Source of the DNA: Halopseudomonas salina
GTDB lineage: Bacteria > Pseudomonadota > Gammaproteobacteria > Pseudomonadales > Pseudomonadaceae
DNA: 64,000 bases
Direction of reading: 5' to 3'
Assembly: GCF_008641105.1 (NCBI RefSeq)
Contig: NZ_VTTI01000001.1
Coordinates: forward strand, 207,750 to 271,749
Made by a program: the position numbers and the translations under genes. The notes under the pieces were generated by a model. That model searched no databases. It was not told where the DNA came from and saw only the letters and a program-made list of their open reading frames with translations. Positions 12,539 to 21,874 of the stretch are shown here, piece by piece. How positions within the stretch are numbered: the stretch's first letter is position 1; each line of letters starts with the position of its first letter.

Positions 12539-13473
12539 CGACTCTCGGCTCCCAGATAGACCGCATCAAGAATCTTCTGTGCACCCTGACCAAGCAGATC
12601 TTCCGCCACGCGAATGCCCAGTGCCTCCGGGCTGGCCTCAGGACCGCGACCCTCCGCCGTCAGCAACAAGGTGCCATCGGGATCTCCGACCATCCCACGC
12701 AACCATATCTCGCCGTTCTGGCGCTCGGCATAGCAGGCAATCGGTACCTGACAGCCCCCGTTGAGGTGTGTATTCAACGCTCGTTCCGCGCGCACCCGCA
12801 AGGCGCTGTCCTCATCATTCAAAGGGGCAAGAAGCGCATGCAGTTCCTGATCGTCACTGCGACATTCAATACCCACCGCGCCCTGGCCGCCGGCCGGAAG
12901 GCTTTCCTCGGGGGGCATTGCATAACGGATGCGGTCGTGAAAGCCCAGACGCATGAGACCAGCAGCAGCCAGAATGATTGCGTCGTATTCTCCGGCATCC
13001 AGCTTGGCCAGACGGGTATTCACGTTACCGCGCAGAAAACGTACTTGCAGGTCAGGCCGTCGGGCCATGATCTGCGCCTGGCGTCTCAAGCTTGAAGTCC
13101 CCACAACACTGCCCTGGGGGAGGCTGTCGACATTTTCATATTGATTGGAAACAAAGGCGTCGCGCGGGTCCTCGCGCTCGCAGATCACATACAATCCCAA
13201 GCCTTCGGGGAAGGCCATGGGTACATCTTTCATGGAATGCACCGCCAGGTCAGCCTGGTCGCTGATGATCGCTGCTTCCAGCTCCTTGACGAACAGACCC
13301 TTACCGCCGATTTTGGCTAACGGCGAATCCAGTAGCTGATCGCCACGGCTGACCATCGGCACCAGCGTGACGGTAACTTCGGGGTGGAGTTGTTCCAGAC
13401 GTGCCTTGACGTACTCGGCCTGCCACAGGGCCAGGGCGCTCTTGCGGGTGGCAATACGCAGATGTCGACTCAT
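12535..13473 (-). CDS. hemC: Porphobilinogen deaminase (hydroxymethylbilane synthase)
   Basis: Polymerises four porphobilinogens into hydroxymethylbilane. 312 residues from the ATG at 13473 ([16 protein letters not shown]); a 16-residue upstream extension is open but not conserved. Cys241 in LNGGCQVP is the dipyrromethane-cofactor attachment site, Asp83 in HSMKDVP is the catalytic acid, and GTSSLRR binds substrate acetates. First gene of hemC-D-X-Y, 79 bp downstream of algR. Confidence 0.97.
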   Translation of the reverse strand: MSRHLRIATRKSALALWQAEYVKARLEQLHPEVTVTLVPMVSRGDQLLDSPLAKIGGKGLFVKELEAAIISDQADLAVHSMKDVPMAFPEGLGLYVICEREDPRDAFVSNQYENVDSLPQGSVVGTSSLRRQAQIMARRPDLQVRFLRGNVNTRLAKLDAGEYDAIILAAAGLMRLGFHDRIRYAMPPEESLPAGGQGAVGIECRSDDQELHALLAPLNDEDSALRVRAERALNTHLNGGCQVPIACYAERQNGEIWLRGMVGDPDGTLLLTAEGRGPEASPEALGIRVAEDLLGQGAQKILDAVYLGAESR

Positions 13474-13552
13474 GGGATTCTCGCTCAAAACCAGTCTGCA
13501 TGATACGCCATGCTCCGGCATGCATCCATGCGAGCTTCCCTGAAGCCGGCAA

Positions 13553-14302
13553 TCACAGATGATCCATCAGTTTGCGCAAACCCGGTACGTGACGACGGCT
13601 GACCGTCAGATTTTCATCAGGCAGCCCTTTGAGGTGCAGATGGAAATGCCCTACAGAACTGCGCTGCAAGCGCTCGATGCGATGCCGCGCCACCAACGCG
13701 TTACGATGTATCCGGACGAAATAATCGCCAAATTCGTCTTCCAGTGCCTTCAACGGTTCATCCAGCAGGACCTCGCCGCCGGTATGACGGAGGGTGACAT
13801 ATTTGTGATCAGCGATGAAATACAGGACCTCGTCGATCGGGATCAGCTCCACACCCTTGCGGGTACGTGCGCTGATATGGCTACGCGCCGGGCTACCCTC
13901 GCCCTGACCGCTGGCGCGACCCAGGCTGCACAACTGCACTCGATTGAGTTTTTGCGCTTTGGCCAGTGCGTCGGCCAGGGCCTCGCTACGCACAGGTTTG
14001 AGCAAGTAGCCCACGGCACTGACCGCAAAGGCATCCAGGGCATACTCGCCATGGGCAGTGCAGAAGATAACCGCTGGCGCGTCAGGCATCTCACACAGCT
14101 TCGCCGCCGTCTGCAATCCATCCAGACCGGGCATTTTTATATCCAGAAGGACTATATCGGGATGCTCACGCTGCACCAGGTCGAGCGTCTCCTGCCCGTT
14201 GCTCGCCATATCCGGCAAGGGTTGGTAACCAGGCAACGCATCGAGCAAACGTGACAAGCGTTCCCGGGCCAGTGGTTCATCGTCGGCTACAAGTACTTTC
14301 AT
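13553..14302 (-). CDS. algR: LytTR response regulator AlgR
   Basis: 249 residues, the same length as P. aeruginosa AlgR. Receiver domain with acidic pocket DDE and phospho-acceptor Asp54 ([12 protein letters not shown]), conserved Thr ([10 protein letters not shown]) and Lys (LLKPVRSE); LytTR DNA-binding domain from ~140 ([35 protein letters not shown]). In P. aeruginosa it controls alginate, twitching and virulence genes. It follows algZ after an 11-bp gap, forming a sensor-regulator pair. No alginate genes are visible in the window, so the regulon here is unknown. Confidence 0.95.
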   Translation of the reverse strand: MKVLVADDEPLARERLSRLLDALPGYQPLPDMASNGQETLDLVQREHPDIVLLDIKMPGLDGLQTAAKLCEMPDAPAVIFCTAHGEYALDAFAVSAVGYLLKPVRSEALADALAKAQKLNRVQLCSLGRASGQGEGSPARSHISARTRKGVELIPIDEVLYFIADHKYVTLRHTGGEVLLDEPLKALEDEFGDYFVRIHRNALVARHRIERLQRSSVGHFHLHLKGLPDENLTVSRRHVPGLRKLMDHL

Positions 14303-14313
14303 GCCTTCATGCC

Positions 14314-15393
14314 TTAATGACTTCTCTGCAAGATTGAGGACGTGTGACTAACAGGATAGACCAGCCTGCTGAAGAAGCGCTCCCCCTCGCGCCAGGCTTC
14401 CAGCTTGGCCTGAGGACCGAATAGCACATTCATGCGTGCACGGATATTGTCCAGCGCCATGCGACTGCCCTCATGATTGTTCGTCAATGATGGACAACTG
14501 TTTGACACCAACAGTTCGACTACCCCGCCATGCAGCCCCGCGGAGATGCGGATATTACCCCCCGTCAGACTGGGCTGGAGCCCGTGCAAGATAGCGTTTT
14601 CCAGCAAAGGCTGCAGAGTCAGCAATGGCATCGGAGTGTGCGCCGGCAAATCGCACTGCCACTCAACCTGCAACCGCTCACCGAGCCGGTAATGCTCGAT
14701 GCGCAAATAGCCTTCGCAAAGGTGCCGCTCCTCCTCCCAGGTAGCAACACCCCCGACCTCAGCCAGATTCGCGCGAAACAGATCGGCCAGGTCGAGCACT
14801 GCCGATTCGGCTCTGTCCGGGGCACTGCCGATCAGACTGACGATACTATTGAGACTATTGAACAGAAAGTGTGGCTGTATGCGTGACTGCAGCGATTGCA
14901 GCCGAGCCTTGAGCTCGGCCTCATGCTGGCGTTGCCACTGCTGTTGCAGATAGAAATAGCGTAACAGCAAACCCGTCATGATCAGGGCGATGAGACCGTG
15001 GCGCAGCATCTGCCCGGCCTGCAACTGAGGCGCACCAAGCATACCCTGCTTGAGTACCCAGTCGGCCAGGACGGTAAATATGAGGGTGAGACCAACCACT
15101 ACCAGCAGACAGACCGCGATCGCTATCCACAGAGCACGCCGCTGAATCCAGCCGCGCAGGCGGCATAGCAATGCCGCTGACAACAGCACAATCCATTGCA
15201 CGAAAAGCGATGCCATGGCCAGGCTCAGCCAGTCAAAACCCTTGGCGGAAGGTACTGCCAGGACCCAGGTAAGTACCAGAAGCTCAGCCAGCACAACCAG
15301 AGTAAAAACGGCAACGGACGAGCACAGGTCGGGGAGAAAGAAATCTTCCCCCGAGTAGGGTTGCGCAAGCAGTGTCCAGAGTCCGTTCTTCAT
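14314..15393 (-). CDS. algZ: LytS-type sensor histidine kinase AlgZ/FimS
   Basis: 359 residues from ATG at 15393 (a GTG codon immediately upstream at 15396 is an alternative). Four or more hydrophobic segments cover ~25-165, followed by the His_kinase domain with phospho-acceptor His175 in IQPHFLFNSLNS, an N-box-like PLLENAILHG and a C-terminal DNIRARMNVLFG. As in P. aeruginosa AlgZ the glycine-rich ATP-lid motifs are not the classical ones. Adjacent to algR, its expected partner, and divergent from argH across 84 bp. Confidence 0.93.
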   Translation of the reverse strand: MKNGLWTLLAQPYSGEDFFLPDLCSSVAVFTLVVLAELLVLTWVLAVPSAKGFDWLSLAMASLFVQWIVLLSAALLCRLRGWIQRRALWIAIAVCLLVVVGLTLIFTVLADWVLKQGMLGAPQLQAGQMLRHGLIALIMTGLLLRYFYLQQQWQRQHEAELKARLQSLQSRIQPHFLFNSLNSIVSLIGSAPDRAESAVLDLADLFRANLAEVGGVATWEEERHLCEGYLRIEHYRLGERLQVEWQCDLPAHTPMPLLTLQPLLENAILHGLQPSLTGGNIRISAGLHGGVVELLVSNSCPSLTNNHEGSRMALDNIRARMNVLFGPQAKLEAWREGERFFSRLVYPVSHTSSILQRSH

Positions 15394-15477
15394 CACTCAA
15401 GTGTCCGCCAGCGGGGCGCCATCGCGCAAGCATGAAGTGGTATGCTATGGGCTTTTGCCAGCGGAACAACCCGACCT

Positions 15478-16872
15478 ATGAGCCAAGATCAGACAACCAA
15501 CCAATCCTGGGGCGGCCGCTTCAGTGAGCCCGTCGACGCCTTTGTAGCCCGCTTCACCGCCTCGGTTGATTTCGACAAGCGTTTATACAAACAGGACATC
15601 CAGGGCTCCATCGCCCATGCGACGATGCTTGCCCGCGTCGGCGTGCTAAGCGAAGAAGAACGCGACAGCATTATCGCCGGCCTGCACAGCATCCAGAGCG
15701 AAATCGAGGCCGGGCAGTTCGACTGGCGTGTTGATCTGGAAGATGTGCACATGAACATCGAGGCGCGACTGACCGCGCAAATCGGTGTTACCGGCAAGAA
15801 GCTGCACACCGGGCGCTCACGCAACGATCAGGTGGCGACCGATATTCGTCTCTGGCTGCGCGAGGAGATCGACGTGATTCTGGTCGAGCTGCAACGCCTG
15901 CAGACCGGACTGCTGGACCAGGCCGAACGCCATGCAGCGGTCATCATGCCCGGCTTTACCCACCTGCAGACCGCGCAACCGGTGACCTTCGGCCATCATC
16001 TGCTGGCCTGGTTCGAGATGCTCAGCCGCGACCGCGAGCGCCTTCTCGATTGCCGCAAGCGGGTCAACCGCATGCCCCTGGGCAGCGCCGCATTGGCAGG
16101 CACCACTTACCCGATTGATCGCAGCATCACCTGTGAGCTGCTCGGTTTTGATGCTGTCTCCGGCAACTCACTGGACGGCGTATCGGATCGCGATTTTGCC
16201 ATCGAATTCTGCGCTGCGGCCTCACTGGCCATGATGCACATGTCACGCTTCTCCGAAGAGCTGGTGCTCTGGACTAGTGCCCAGTTCAACTTCATCGAAT
16301 TGCCTGACCGGTTTTGCACCGGCTCCTCGATCATGCCGCAGAAAAAGAACCCTGACGTGCCCGAGCTGGTGCGCGGCAAGACCGGTCGCGTGTATGGCCA
16401 ACTGATGAGCCTGCTGACCCTGATGAAAAGCCAGCCACTGGCTTATAACAAGGACAACCAGGAAGACAAGGAGCCCCTGTTTGACGCCGTGGATACCCTG
16501 CGCGACTGTCTTCGCGCCTTCGCCGACATGATCCCGGCAATCCAGCCGAATGTCGAGGCCATGCGTGAGGCGGCCTTGCGCGGTTTTTCCACTGCTACGG
16601 ACCTGGCCGACTACCTGGTTCGCCGTGGCCTGCCCTTCCGTGACTGCCACGAGATCGTCGGACATGCGGTCAAATTTGGCGTGGAAAGCGGCAAGGATCT
16701 GGCCGAAATGAGTCTTGAAGAACTGCGCCAATTCAGCGATCAGATCGAGAAGGATGTGTTTGATGTCTTGACGCTGGAAGGCTCGGTCAATGCCCGTGAC
16801 CACATTGGCGGCACGGCTCCAGCCCAGGTTCGCGCCGCCGTAGTGCGCGGTCGCGACCTGCTCGCCAGCTGA
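15478..16872 (+). CDS. argH: Argininosuccinate lyase
   Basis: Last step of arginine synthesis: argininosuccinate to arginine plus fumarate. 464 residues, fumarase/aspartase superfamily, with the signature loop [21 protein letters not shown] and [11 protein letters not shown]. The start at 15478 (MSQDQ) is chosen over an in-frame ATG at 15442 whose 12 extra residues are not conserved. Divergent from algZ as in Pseudomonas; convergent with aguA. Confidence 0.97.
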   Translation: MSQDQTTNQSWGGRFSEPVDAFVARFTASVDFDKRLYKQDIQGSIAHATMLARVGVLSEEERDSIIAGLHSIQSEIEAGQFDWRVDLEDVHMNIEARLTAQIGVTGKKLHTGRSRNDQVATDIRLWLREEIDVILVELQRLQTGLLDQAERHAAVIMPGFTHLQTAQPVTFGHHLLAWFEMLSRDRERLLDCRKRVNRMPLGSAALAGTTYPIDRSITCELLGFDAVSGNSLDGVSDRDFAIEFCAAASLAMMHMSRFSEELVLWTSAQFNFIELPDRFCTGSSIMPQKKNPDVPELVRGKTGRVYGQLMSLLTLMKSQPLAYNKDNQEDKEPLFDAVDTLRDCLRAFADMIPAIQPNVEAMREAALRGFSTATDLADYLVRRGLPFRDCHEIVGHAVKFGVESGKDLAEMSLEELRQFSDQIEKDVFDVLTLEGSVNARDHIGGTAPAQVRAAVVRGRDLLAS

Positions 16873-16889
16873 ACTGCATGAACCCTGGT

Positions 16890-16911
16890 CCGCCGCCTGT
16901 TCAGGTGGCGG
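16890..16911. terminator. Hairpin between convergent argH and aguA
   Basis: CCGCCGCCT-GTTC-AGGTGGCGG forms a 9-bp stem with one G.U pair and a 4-nt loop. It overlaps the aguA stop codon and begins 17 bp after argH. No T tract on either side, so intrinsic termination is uncertain. Confidence 0.4.
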
Positions 16912-17998
16912 GCTGCTGCTGGGTTATGCAGTGGATATTGCCGCCACCAAGCAGAATCTCACGGCCCGGCACCGTCACTACCCGGCGGTCCGGGAACAGC
17001 TGCTGCAGTAGCTCGCGGGCCGGCTCGTCCTGCGGGTCGTCGAAACTGGGTGCAATAATGCCGTCGTTTACGATCAGAAAATTGACGTAGGAACCGGCCA
17101 ACCGGATCGATGGATCCCGTGGTTGACTGCCTGCTACCCGGTCAACTCCGGCGCATTCTTCCGCGGTCGCATACAGTGGACCCGGAATCGGCATCTTGTG
17201 CACAACCAGCTCGCGACCCTGCGCATCTCGACTGGCCTGCAGCACCCGCAGCGCCGCCTGGCAGCGCGGATAATTGGGATCACTCTCGTCGTCTGTCCAG
17301 GCCAGCAACACCTCGCCGGGGCGTACGAAACAACAGAAGTTGTCCACATGGCCGTCGGTCTCGTCGTTATAGAGACCTTCCGGCAACCAGATCACCTTGC
17401 TGATGCCCAGGTGGTCGGCTAGAACCACTTCGATTTCCTCGCGCAGCAGGTGCGGATTGCGGTTGCTGTTGAGCAGACACTCCTCGGTGGTCAGCAAGGT
17501 GCCTTCGCCATCCACATGGATCGATCCACCCTCGAGTACAAACCCCTCGGTACGGTAGCGCGGGCAGCGTTCAATCCCGAGAATCTTGTCGGCCACCTGA
17601 TCGTCACGCTGCCAGGGCCAGTAAAGACCACCGTTGAAACCGCCCCAGGCGTTGAACGTCCAGTCCACCCCGCGCAGACCACCCTGGCTATTGGTAACAA
17701 AGGTGGGGCCAGTGTCGCGCACCCAGGCGTCATCTGAACTCAACTCGATCACCCGGATGCCGGGGTGACTCAACTGCAGATTGGCGTTCTCATACTGCGC
17801 CTGCGAAACACAGACGGTGACGGGCTCGAACCCGGCAATGGCCTTGGCAACCTCGGCAAACGCGGCCTGGGCAGGCTTGCCGCCCTGGCGCCAGTTGTCC
17901 GAACGCTCGGGCCAGATCATCCAGGTCTGGCTATGCGGGGCCCATTCGGCGGGCATGCTGTAACTGTCTGCGCGGGGCGTGCTATGCAATGTGTACAT
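16901..17998 (-). CDS. aguA: Agmatine deiminase
   Basis: Hydrolyses agmatine to N-carbamoylputrescine plus ammonia. The 365-residue peptidyl-arginine-deiminase fold protein has catalytic Cys357 in [11 protein letters not shown] near the C-terminus, with substrate-site segments [21 protein letters not shown] and LEGGSIHVD. Its ATG shares one base with the aguB stop (TGATG), so the two are coupled. Confidence 0.96.
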   Translation of the reverse strand: MYTLHSTPRADSYSMPAEWAPHSQTWMIWPERSDNWRQGGKPAQAAFAEVAKAIAGFEPVTVCVSQAQYENANLQLSHPGIRVIELSSDDAWVRDTGPTFVTNSQGGLRGVDWTFNAWGGFNGGLYWPWQRDDQVADKILGIERCPRYRTEGFVLEGGSIHVDGEGTLLTTEECLLNSNRNPHLLREEIEVVLADHLGISKVIWLPEGLYNDETDGHVDNFCCFVRPGEVLLAWTDDESDPNYPRCQAALRVLQASRDAQGRELVVHKMPIPGPLYATAEECAGVDRVAGSQPRDPSIRLAGSYVNFLIVNDGIIAPSFDDPQDEPARELLQQLFPDRRVVTVPGREILLGGGNIHCITQQQPAT

Positions 17999-18876
17999 CA
18001 GGACTCCAGTGAACCATCGAGGGTTTTCAGCGGACCGTACAGATTCGGCCGTCGATCACGGAAGCTGCCCCAGGCGCTGCGTATATGCTCCAGCTGATCC
18101 AGATCGAACTGCTGAACAAGCACAGTCTCGTCCGTTTCGTTGGCTTCCTGCACCTTTTCACCGAACTGATCGGCGATGAACGATGAGCCGTAAAAGGTGA
18201 TCTCGTATCCGTCCTGCTCTTCGCGACCGATGCGATTACTGGCTACCAGCGGCATCAGATTCGCTCCGGCATGCCCCTGCTGCACCCGCTGCCAATGATC
18301 CCGGGAGCTGATCGTCGAATCATGGGGCTCACTGCCAATCGCCGTCGGATAAAACAGGATCTCGGCACCCATCAAGGCCATGGCGCGTGCGCACTCGGGA
18401 AACCACTGGTCCCAGCAAATGCCCACGCCAATCTTTGCATAGCGGGTCTGCCACACCTTGAAGCCGGTATCGCCAGGATTGAAGTAATACTTTTCGTGGT
18501 AGCCCGGGCCATCAGGAATATGGCTTTTGCGGTACAAACCCAGATTGCGACCATCGGCATCAAGGATCACCACACTATTGAAGCGCGCTCGCCCGGCCAG
18601 CTCAAAGAAACTGATCGGCAAAACGACCTCGAGCTCCTTGGCCAGCGCCTTAAAATGCGCAATAGCCGGATTACTGTCGACTTCTGTTGCCAATTGCAGA
18701 TACTCAGCATTGGGCTTCTGGCAAAAATAGGGGGTCTCGAACAACTCCTGAATCAGAATGATCTGAGCGCCTCTGGCCGCAGCTTCACGCACCAGCTTCT
18801 CGGCTTTGGCTATGTTGTCCTGACGATCCCACGAGCAACTCATTTGGGTAGCAGCGACACTGACAAGGCGGGTCAT
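17998..18876 (-). CDS. aguB: N-carbamoylputrescine amidase
   Basis: Converts N-carbamoylputrescine to putrescine, CO2 and ammonia. 292-residue nitrilase-superfamily enzyme with the Glu44-Lys117-Cys154 triad ([27 protein letters not shown]). A good ribosome-binding site (CAGGAGACCGCC before ATG) sets the start. First gene of the aguBA unit; the promoter with an internal palindrome lies 28-56 bp upstream. Confidence 0.96.
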   Translation of the reverse strand: MTRLVSVAATQMSCSWDRQDNIAKAEKLVREAAARGAQIILIQELFETPYFCQKPNAEYLQLATEVDSNPAIAHFKALAKELEVVLPISFFELAGRARFNSVVILDADGRNLGLYRKSHIPDGPGYHEKYYFNPGDTGFKVWQTRYAKIGVGICWDQWFPECARAMALMGAEILFYPTAIGSEPHDSTISSRDHWQRVQQGHAGANLMPLVASNRIGREEQDGYEITFYGSSFIADQFGEKVQEANETDETVLVQQFDLDQLEHIRSAWGSFRDRRPNLYGPLKTLDGSLES

Positions 18877-18903
18877 GGCGGTCTCCTGATAGATTGATAA
18901 AAC

Positions 18904-18932
18904 CTTATACCGGATAAATATCCGCTAAACAA
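18904..18932 (-). promoter_or_regulatory. aguBA promoter with operator palindrome in the spacer
   Basis: Read on the reverse strand: -35 TTGTTT (18932-18927), 17-bp spacer, -10 TATAAG (18909-18904). The spacer holds the perfect inverted repeat CGGATA-AA-TATCCG (18911-18924 on the forward strand). An operator exactly between -35 and -10 is the classic position for a repressor; AguR, encoded just upstream, is the natural candidate. A related half site (GGATAA) lies immediately upstream at ~18935-18945. Inferred from pattern only. Confidence 0.6.
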
Positions 18933-18984
18933 AATAATTATCCTGTTTTACATCAAATACGGCATTCAGTACGACAACTATCGA

Positions 18985-19641
18985 TCACATCAACGGATCC
19001 GTATCGGCTGCGTCACTCGCTCGCGGCAACACAGGCGGCAGATAGAGTCCGAGGTAGGCTACCATCATGCGCTTGGCCTCCCGCCGCATGGGCGCGGTCA
19101 ACTCCCCATGCTGCTGGTGGTCTGCCGCCAGCAGTTTGTCCGCCGCCTGCATCGCCAAGGCAAAGATATCCACATCCTCCGGCAACGCTGGCAACTGGTA
19201 ATACCGAGCCAGATAGGCGCGCAAACTCTGACCCAAAAGTCTGTCATGGTGGCGGTCGGCCTGGCGCACACCCGCAAGCTCATGGGCACCCAGAATCAGC
19301 TCGCGAGCTGCTGGGTGCGACTGATAATACTGCTGGAAGCGATCTTCCAGGCGCTCGATAAGCTCCATCCAACTCGCCGGCTCGAATCCGGCCGGCGCAG
19401 CTCCCAGAACGCCATCCAGCTCCGCAAAGACTCGCTCCGCCAGAGCAGCAAGCACGTCGGCAAGCTGCGGGAAAAAGTGATAAACCGAAGAAGGGGGAAT
19501 ATCGGCCTGAGCAGCAATGGCATAAATTGACAACTCGCCGAGCGAGCGCTGCGCCAGCAAGGTCACTGTCGCATCCAGAATGCGATCGATGCGCTCCTGA
19601 CTACTGGCTCGGCGTTTGGGCAGAGGTTTGACGGCTGACAT
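18985..19641 (-). CDS. aguR: TetR-family repressor of agmatine catabolism (AguR-like)
   Basis: 218 residues from the ATG at 19641, chosen for the GAGAGATC ribosome-binding site; two upstream in-frame starts are less likely. The N-terminal TetR helix-turn-helix is clear (IDRILDATVTLLAQRSLGE, then AIAAQADIPPSSVYHFFP). Its position upstream of and codirectional with aguBA matches aguR of P. aeruginosa, where it represses the operon and responds to agmatine or N-carbamoylputrescine. The name rests on context plus family. Confidence 0.85.
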   Translation of the reverse strand: MSAVKPLPKRRASSQERIDRILDATVTLLAQRSLGELSIYAIAAQADIPPSSVYHFFPQLADVLAALAERVFAELDGVLGAAPAGFEPASWMELIERLEDRFQQYYQSHPAARELILGAHELAGVRQADRHHDRLLGQSLRAYLARYYQLPALPEDVDIFALAMQAADKLLAADHQQHGELTAPMRREAKRMMVAYLGLYLPPVLPRASDAADTDPLM

Positions 19642-19739
19642 GATCTCTCGCATCCGTGGGCGCACATGGGTACCTGCATGGGGAAGATAGCACAGGTGTC
19701 CATCGCCCCCGCAGGTCGATGCCGAGATCCGCCGGCAAA

Positions 19740-20057
19740 TTAATCGTCGCCAGGAAAGGTGGTGTTGCTGGTCCCGTCAAGATCAGTTTCGAACTCACTG
19801 CCATCGGCATTGGTCCGTTCATCGCCCCCTGTGCGGTGGATGGTGGAATCACTCTGATAACCGTTGTCGTCATCGGGATTCACCACGCGAGGACCTCCGC
19901 CGATCGAGCCGCTCCCACCAGCGTCATTATCCTGCTGGTGAATGCGGTGACCCGAACCGGTATGCGCACCCGTGGTATCGGCAGCCTGCACTTGAGTTGC
20001 AACCAGCAACGCACCCATGGCAATAGCCAGGATCCGGTATGTCAGACGGTTTTTCAT
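19740..20057 (-). CDS. Small secreted protein of unknown function
   Basis: 105 residues. The ATG at 20057 has an AGGAG 7 bp upstream and begins a convincing signal peptide (MKNRLTYRILAIAMGALLV, cleavage after QVQA near residue 25). The mature ~80 residues are Gly/Asp/Ser/Thr-rich, strongly acidic, without cysteine, and predicted disordered. The frame runs further upstream but that part lacks coding character and crosses the spuI terminator. In P. aeruginosa this position holds a periplasmic polyamine-binding protein gene (PA0295); this protein is not related to it. Function not recognised. Confidence 0.7.
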   Translation of the reverse strand: MKNRLTYRILAIAMGALLVATQVQAADTTGAHTGSGHRIHQQDNDAGGSGSIGGGPRVVNPDDDNGYQSDSTIHRTGGDERTNADGSEFETDLDGTSNTTFPGDD

Positions 20058-20148
20058 CGAGCACTCCTGTCGTACGCGTGTTCTGCATTCGAGCATGACG
20101 CTAGCGGGAAGTTCGGGCCGTCCGTCCGAAGAAGAGCCTGAAAACAAC

Positions 20149-20171
20149 AATCCCGCCTCAGGGGCGGGATT
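20149..20171 (-). terminator. Rho-independent terminator of spuI
   Basis: On the reverse strand AATCCCGCC-CCTGA-GGCGGGATT (9-bp perfect stem, 5-nt loop) is followed by GTTGTTTTC. It starts 21 bp after the spuI stop codon and separates spuI from the small secreted protein gene. Confidence 0.8.
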
Positions 20172-20191
20172 GATCTTCAGCCGCACATCGA

Positions 20192-21601
20192 TCAGACCGT
20201 ATGCAGGTACCACATGTACTCCAGATCGGAGATGGTGCGCTCGAACTCTTCCTGCTCGCTTTCCTTGCACAGGACGAACACGTCAAGATACTCCTCGCCG
20301 ATGTATTCCTTCATTACCTCCGAGGTCTCCAGCGACCGCAGAGCATCGCGCAGGTTGGTTGGCAAGGAAGCCTCGTGCTGGTCGTAGGCATTGCCCTCCG
20401 TCATTTCCGGCGGTTCGATCTTGTTGCTGATACCGTAATGGATAGCCGAAAGCAGTGCCGCCATCAACAGATAGGGGTTGGCATCGGCGCCAGCCAGACG
20501 GTGCTCGATGCGCATCGCATCGGGCTCGCCACCGGGCACACGAACAGCCACAGTGCGGTTATCGATACCCCAGGTAGCTGCGCAGGGTACGAAAAAGCTC
20601 GGACTGAAGCGGCGATAGGAGTTCACGTTCGGACACAGGAAGGCCATGTATTCCGGCAGCGTCTGCAGCAGGCCGCCGACCGCCCAGCGGAGGGTCTCGC
20701 TCAGCGTACCATCGGCGTTGGGAGCGAAAATGTTCTTGCCCTGTTCGTCCTCCAGACTGATATGCACGTGCATACCGTTGCCGGCCTGATCGTAGTAGGG
20801 CTTGGCCATGAATGTAGTATCCATTTCATGGTCGTAGGCTACGCTCTTGATCACCCGCTTGAGCAGCACGTTGTAGTCACAGGCCACGACCGGGTCATCC
20901 ACATGGTGCAGGTTGACCTCGAACTGGCCCGGCGCCGATTCCGCGACAATGGCGTCAGCGGGGATGCCCTGTTCGTGGGCAGCTTCGATGACGTCCTGGA
21001 GGAACTCGGCGTACTCGTCCAGATCGTCCATCGAGTAGACCTGAACGGAATTGGGGCGCTTGCCTGACATCGGCGAGCGCGGCGGCTGCGGCCGACCGGT
21101 AATGTTTTCCTGGTCGATCAGGTAAAACTCCAGCTCGAAAGCGGAGACCGGCTTGAGGCCCAGTTCGCTGAAACGTTGAACAATGCGCTGGAGCACATAG
21201 CGCGGGTCTGCGAAGAAGGGCGTCTTGCGGTCGACCTCATACATGGTCATCAGCAACTGCCCGGTGGGCCGCTTTTGCCAGGGCTCAACATTCAGAGTGC
21301 CGGGGATGGGCAGACATATCCGATCCGCATCGCCTATTTCCAGCCCCAGGCCGGTTTCTTCAACCGTAGTGCCCTGGATGTTGAGGGCAAAGATCGATGC
21401 TGGCAGTGCAATGCCTCTTTCGTAGGCCTTGAGCAGTGCCGACCGATCTATGCGCTTACCGCGGACGATGCCGTTCATATCGGCAATAAGAAGGTCAATA
21501 AAATGGATTTCCGGATGCTCGGCCAAAAAGGCCTCAGCTTCCTGGACACTGACGGGCGCAGCGATGGCTGCTGCAGAGTCCGCTCCGGGTTGGGATTGCA
21601 T
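20192..21601 (-). CDS. spuI: Gamma-glutamylpolyamine synthetase (glutamine-synthetase family)
   Basis: ATP-dependent ligation of glutamate to putrescine or another polyamine, the first step of the gamma-glutamyl route. The 469-residue protein has a GS beta-grasp N domain (FIDLLIADMNGIVRGKRI) and the catalytic domain with metal/ATP segments SAFELEFYL, ESAPGQFEVNLHH, AKPYYDQAGNGMHVH and VAVRVPGG. Divergent from spuA across a 273-bp regulatory region, as in P. aeruginosa PA0296. Exact amine specificity cannot be read from sequence. Confidence 0.9.
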   Translation of the reverse strand: MQSQPGADSAAAIAAPVSVQEAEAFLAEHPEIHFIDLLIADMNGIVRGKRIDRSALLKAYERGIALPASIFALNIQGTTVEETGLGLEIGDADRICLPIPGTLNVEPWQKRPTGQLLMTMYEVDRKTPFFADPRYVLQRIVQRFSELGLKPVSAFELEFYLIDQENITGRPQPPRSPMSGKRPNSVQVYSMDDLDEYAEFLQDVIEAAHEQGIPADAIVAESAPGQFEVNLHHVDDPVVACDYNVLLKRVIKSVAYDHEMDTTFMAKPYYDQAGNGMHVHISLEDEQGKNIFAPNADGTLSETLRWAVGGLLQTLPEYMAFLCPNVNSYRRFSPSFFVPCAATWGIDNRTVAVRVPGGEPDAMRIEHRLAGADANPYLLMAALLSAIHYGISNKIEPPEMTEGNAYDQHEASLPTNLRDALRSLETSEVMKEYIGEEYLDVFVLCKESEQEEFERTISDLEYMWYLHTV

Positions 21602-21826
21602 GGAATGTCACCTGTTGTTTGTAAAATATATCAATCACGTTGGCTACAGGGAGAGAGTAAATCTGAAAGCCTATGACGAGTCAATAGAATCACTGATGCA
21701 CAAATAGGGTGCATGCCGCACCAAATAAGGCCGCAAACAGGGCTGCGAGGCATTTTTGAATGCCTGTATCGGAACCTTGATGGCGGGTTTTGTGTTAATT
21801 ATTTTTTGTTGCTATTGTATGAAAAA

Positions 21827-21855
21827 TTGAACAACAATGAATTCATGTATGTTAT
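21827..21855 (+). promoter_or_regulatory. Candidate spuA promoter and operator
   Basis: TTGAAC (21827-21832), 17-bp spacer, TGTTAT (21850-21855) resemble a sigma-70 promoter 20 bp before the spuA start codon. The spacer is centred on the perfect palindrome ATGAATTCAT (21837-21846), extended by matching outer arms AACA (21830-21833) and TGTT (21850-21853). The rest of the 273-bp spuI-spuA intergenic region is AT-rich and shows no gene. Pattern evidence only. Confidence 0.45.
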
Positions 21856-21874
21856 TCACTACAGGCTGCAAACC

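Noticed and set aside
19642..20191. Remnant of a PA0295-like binding protein gene
   Set aside because: No stretch in any frame resembles a PotF/SpuD-type protein, so this is absence or replacement and not a visible pseudogene.
20058..20270. N-terminal extension of the small secreted protein
   Set aside because: It would cross the spuI terminator and place the signal peptide internally; AGGAG and a signal sequence support the ATG at 20057.
20201..21067. A 288-residue open frame antisense to spuI
   Set aside because: Shadow of the glutamine-synthetase-like gene; translation has no recognisable domain.
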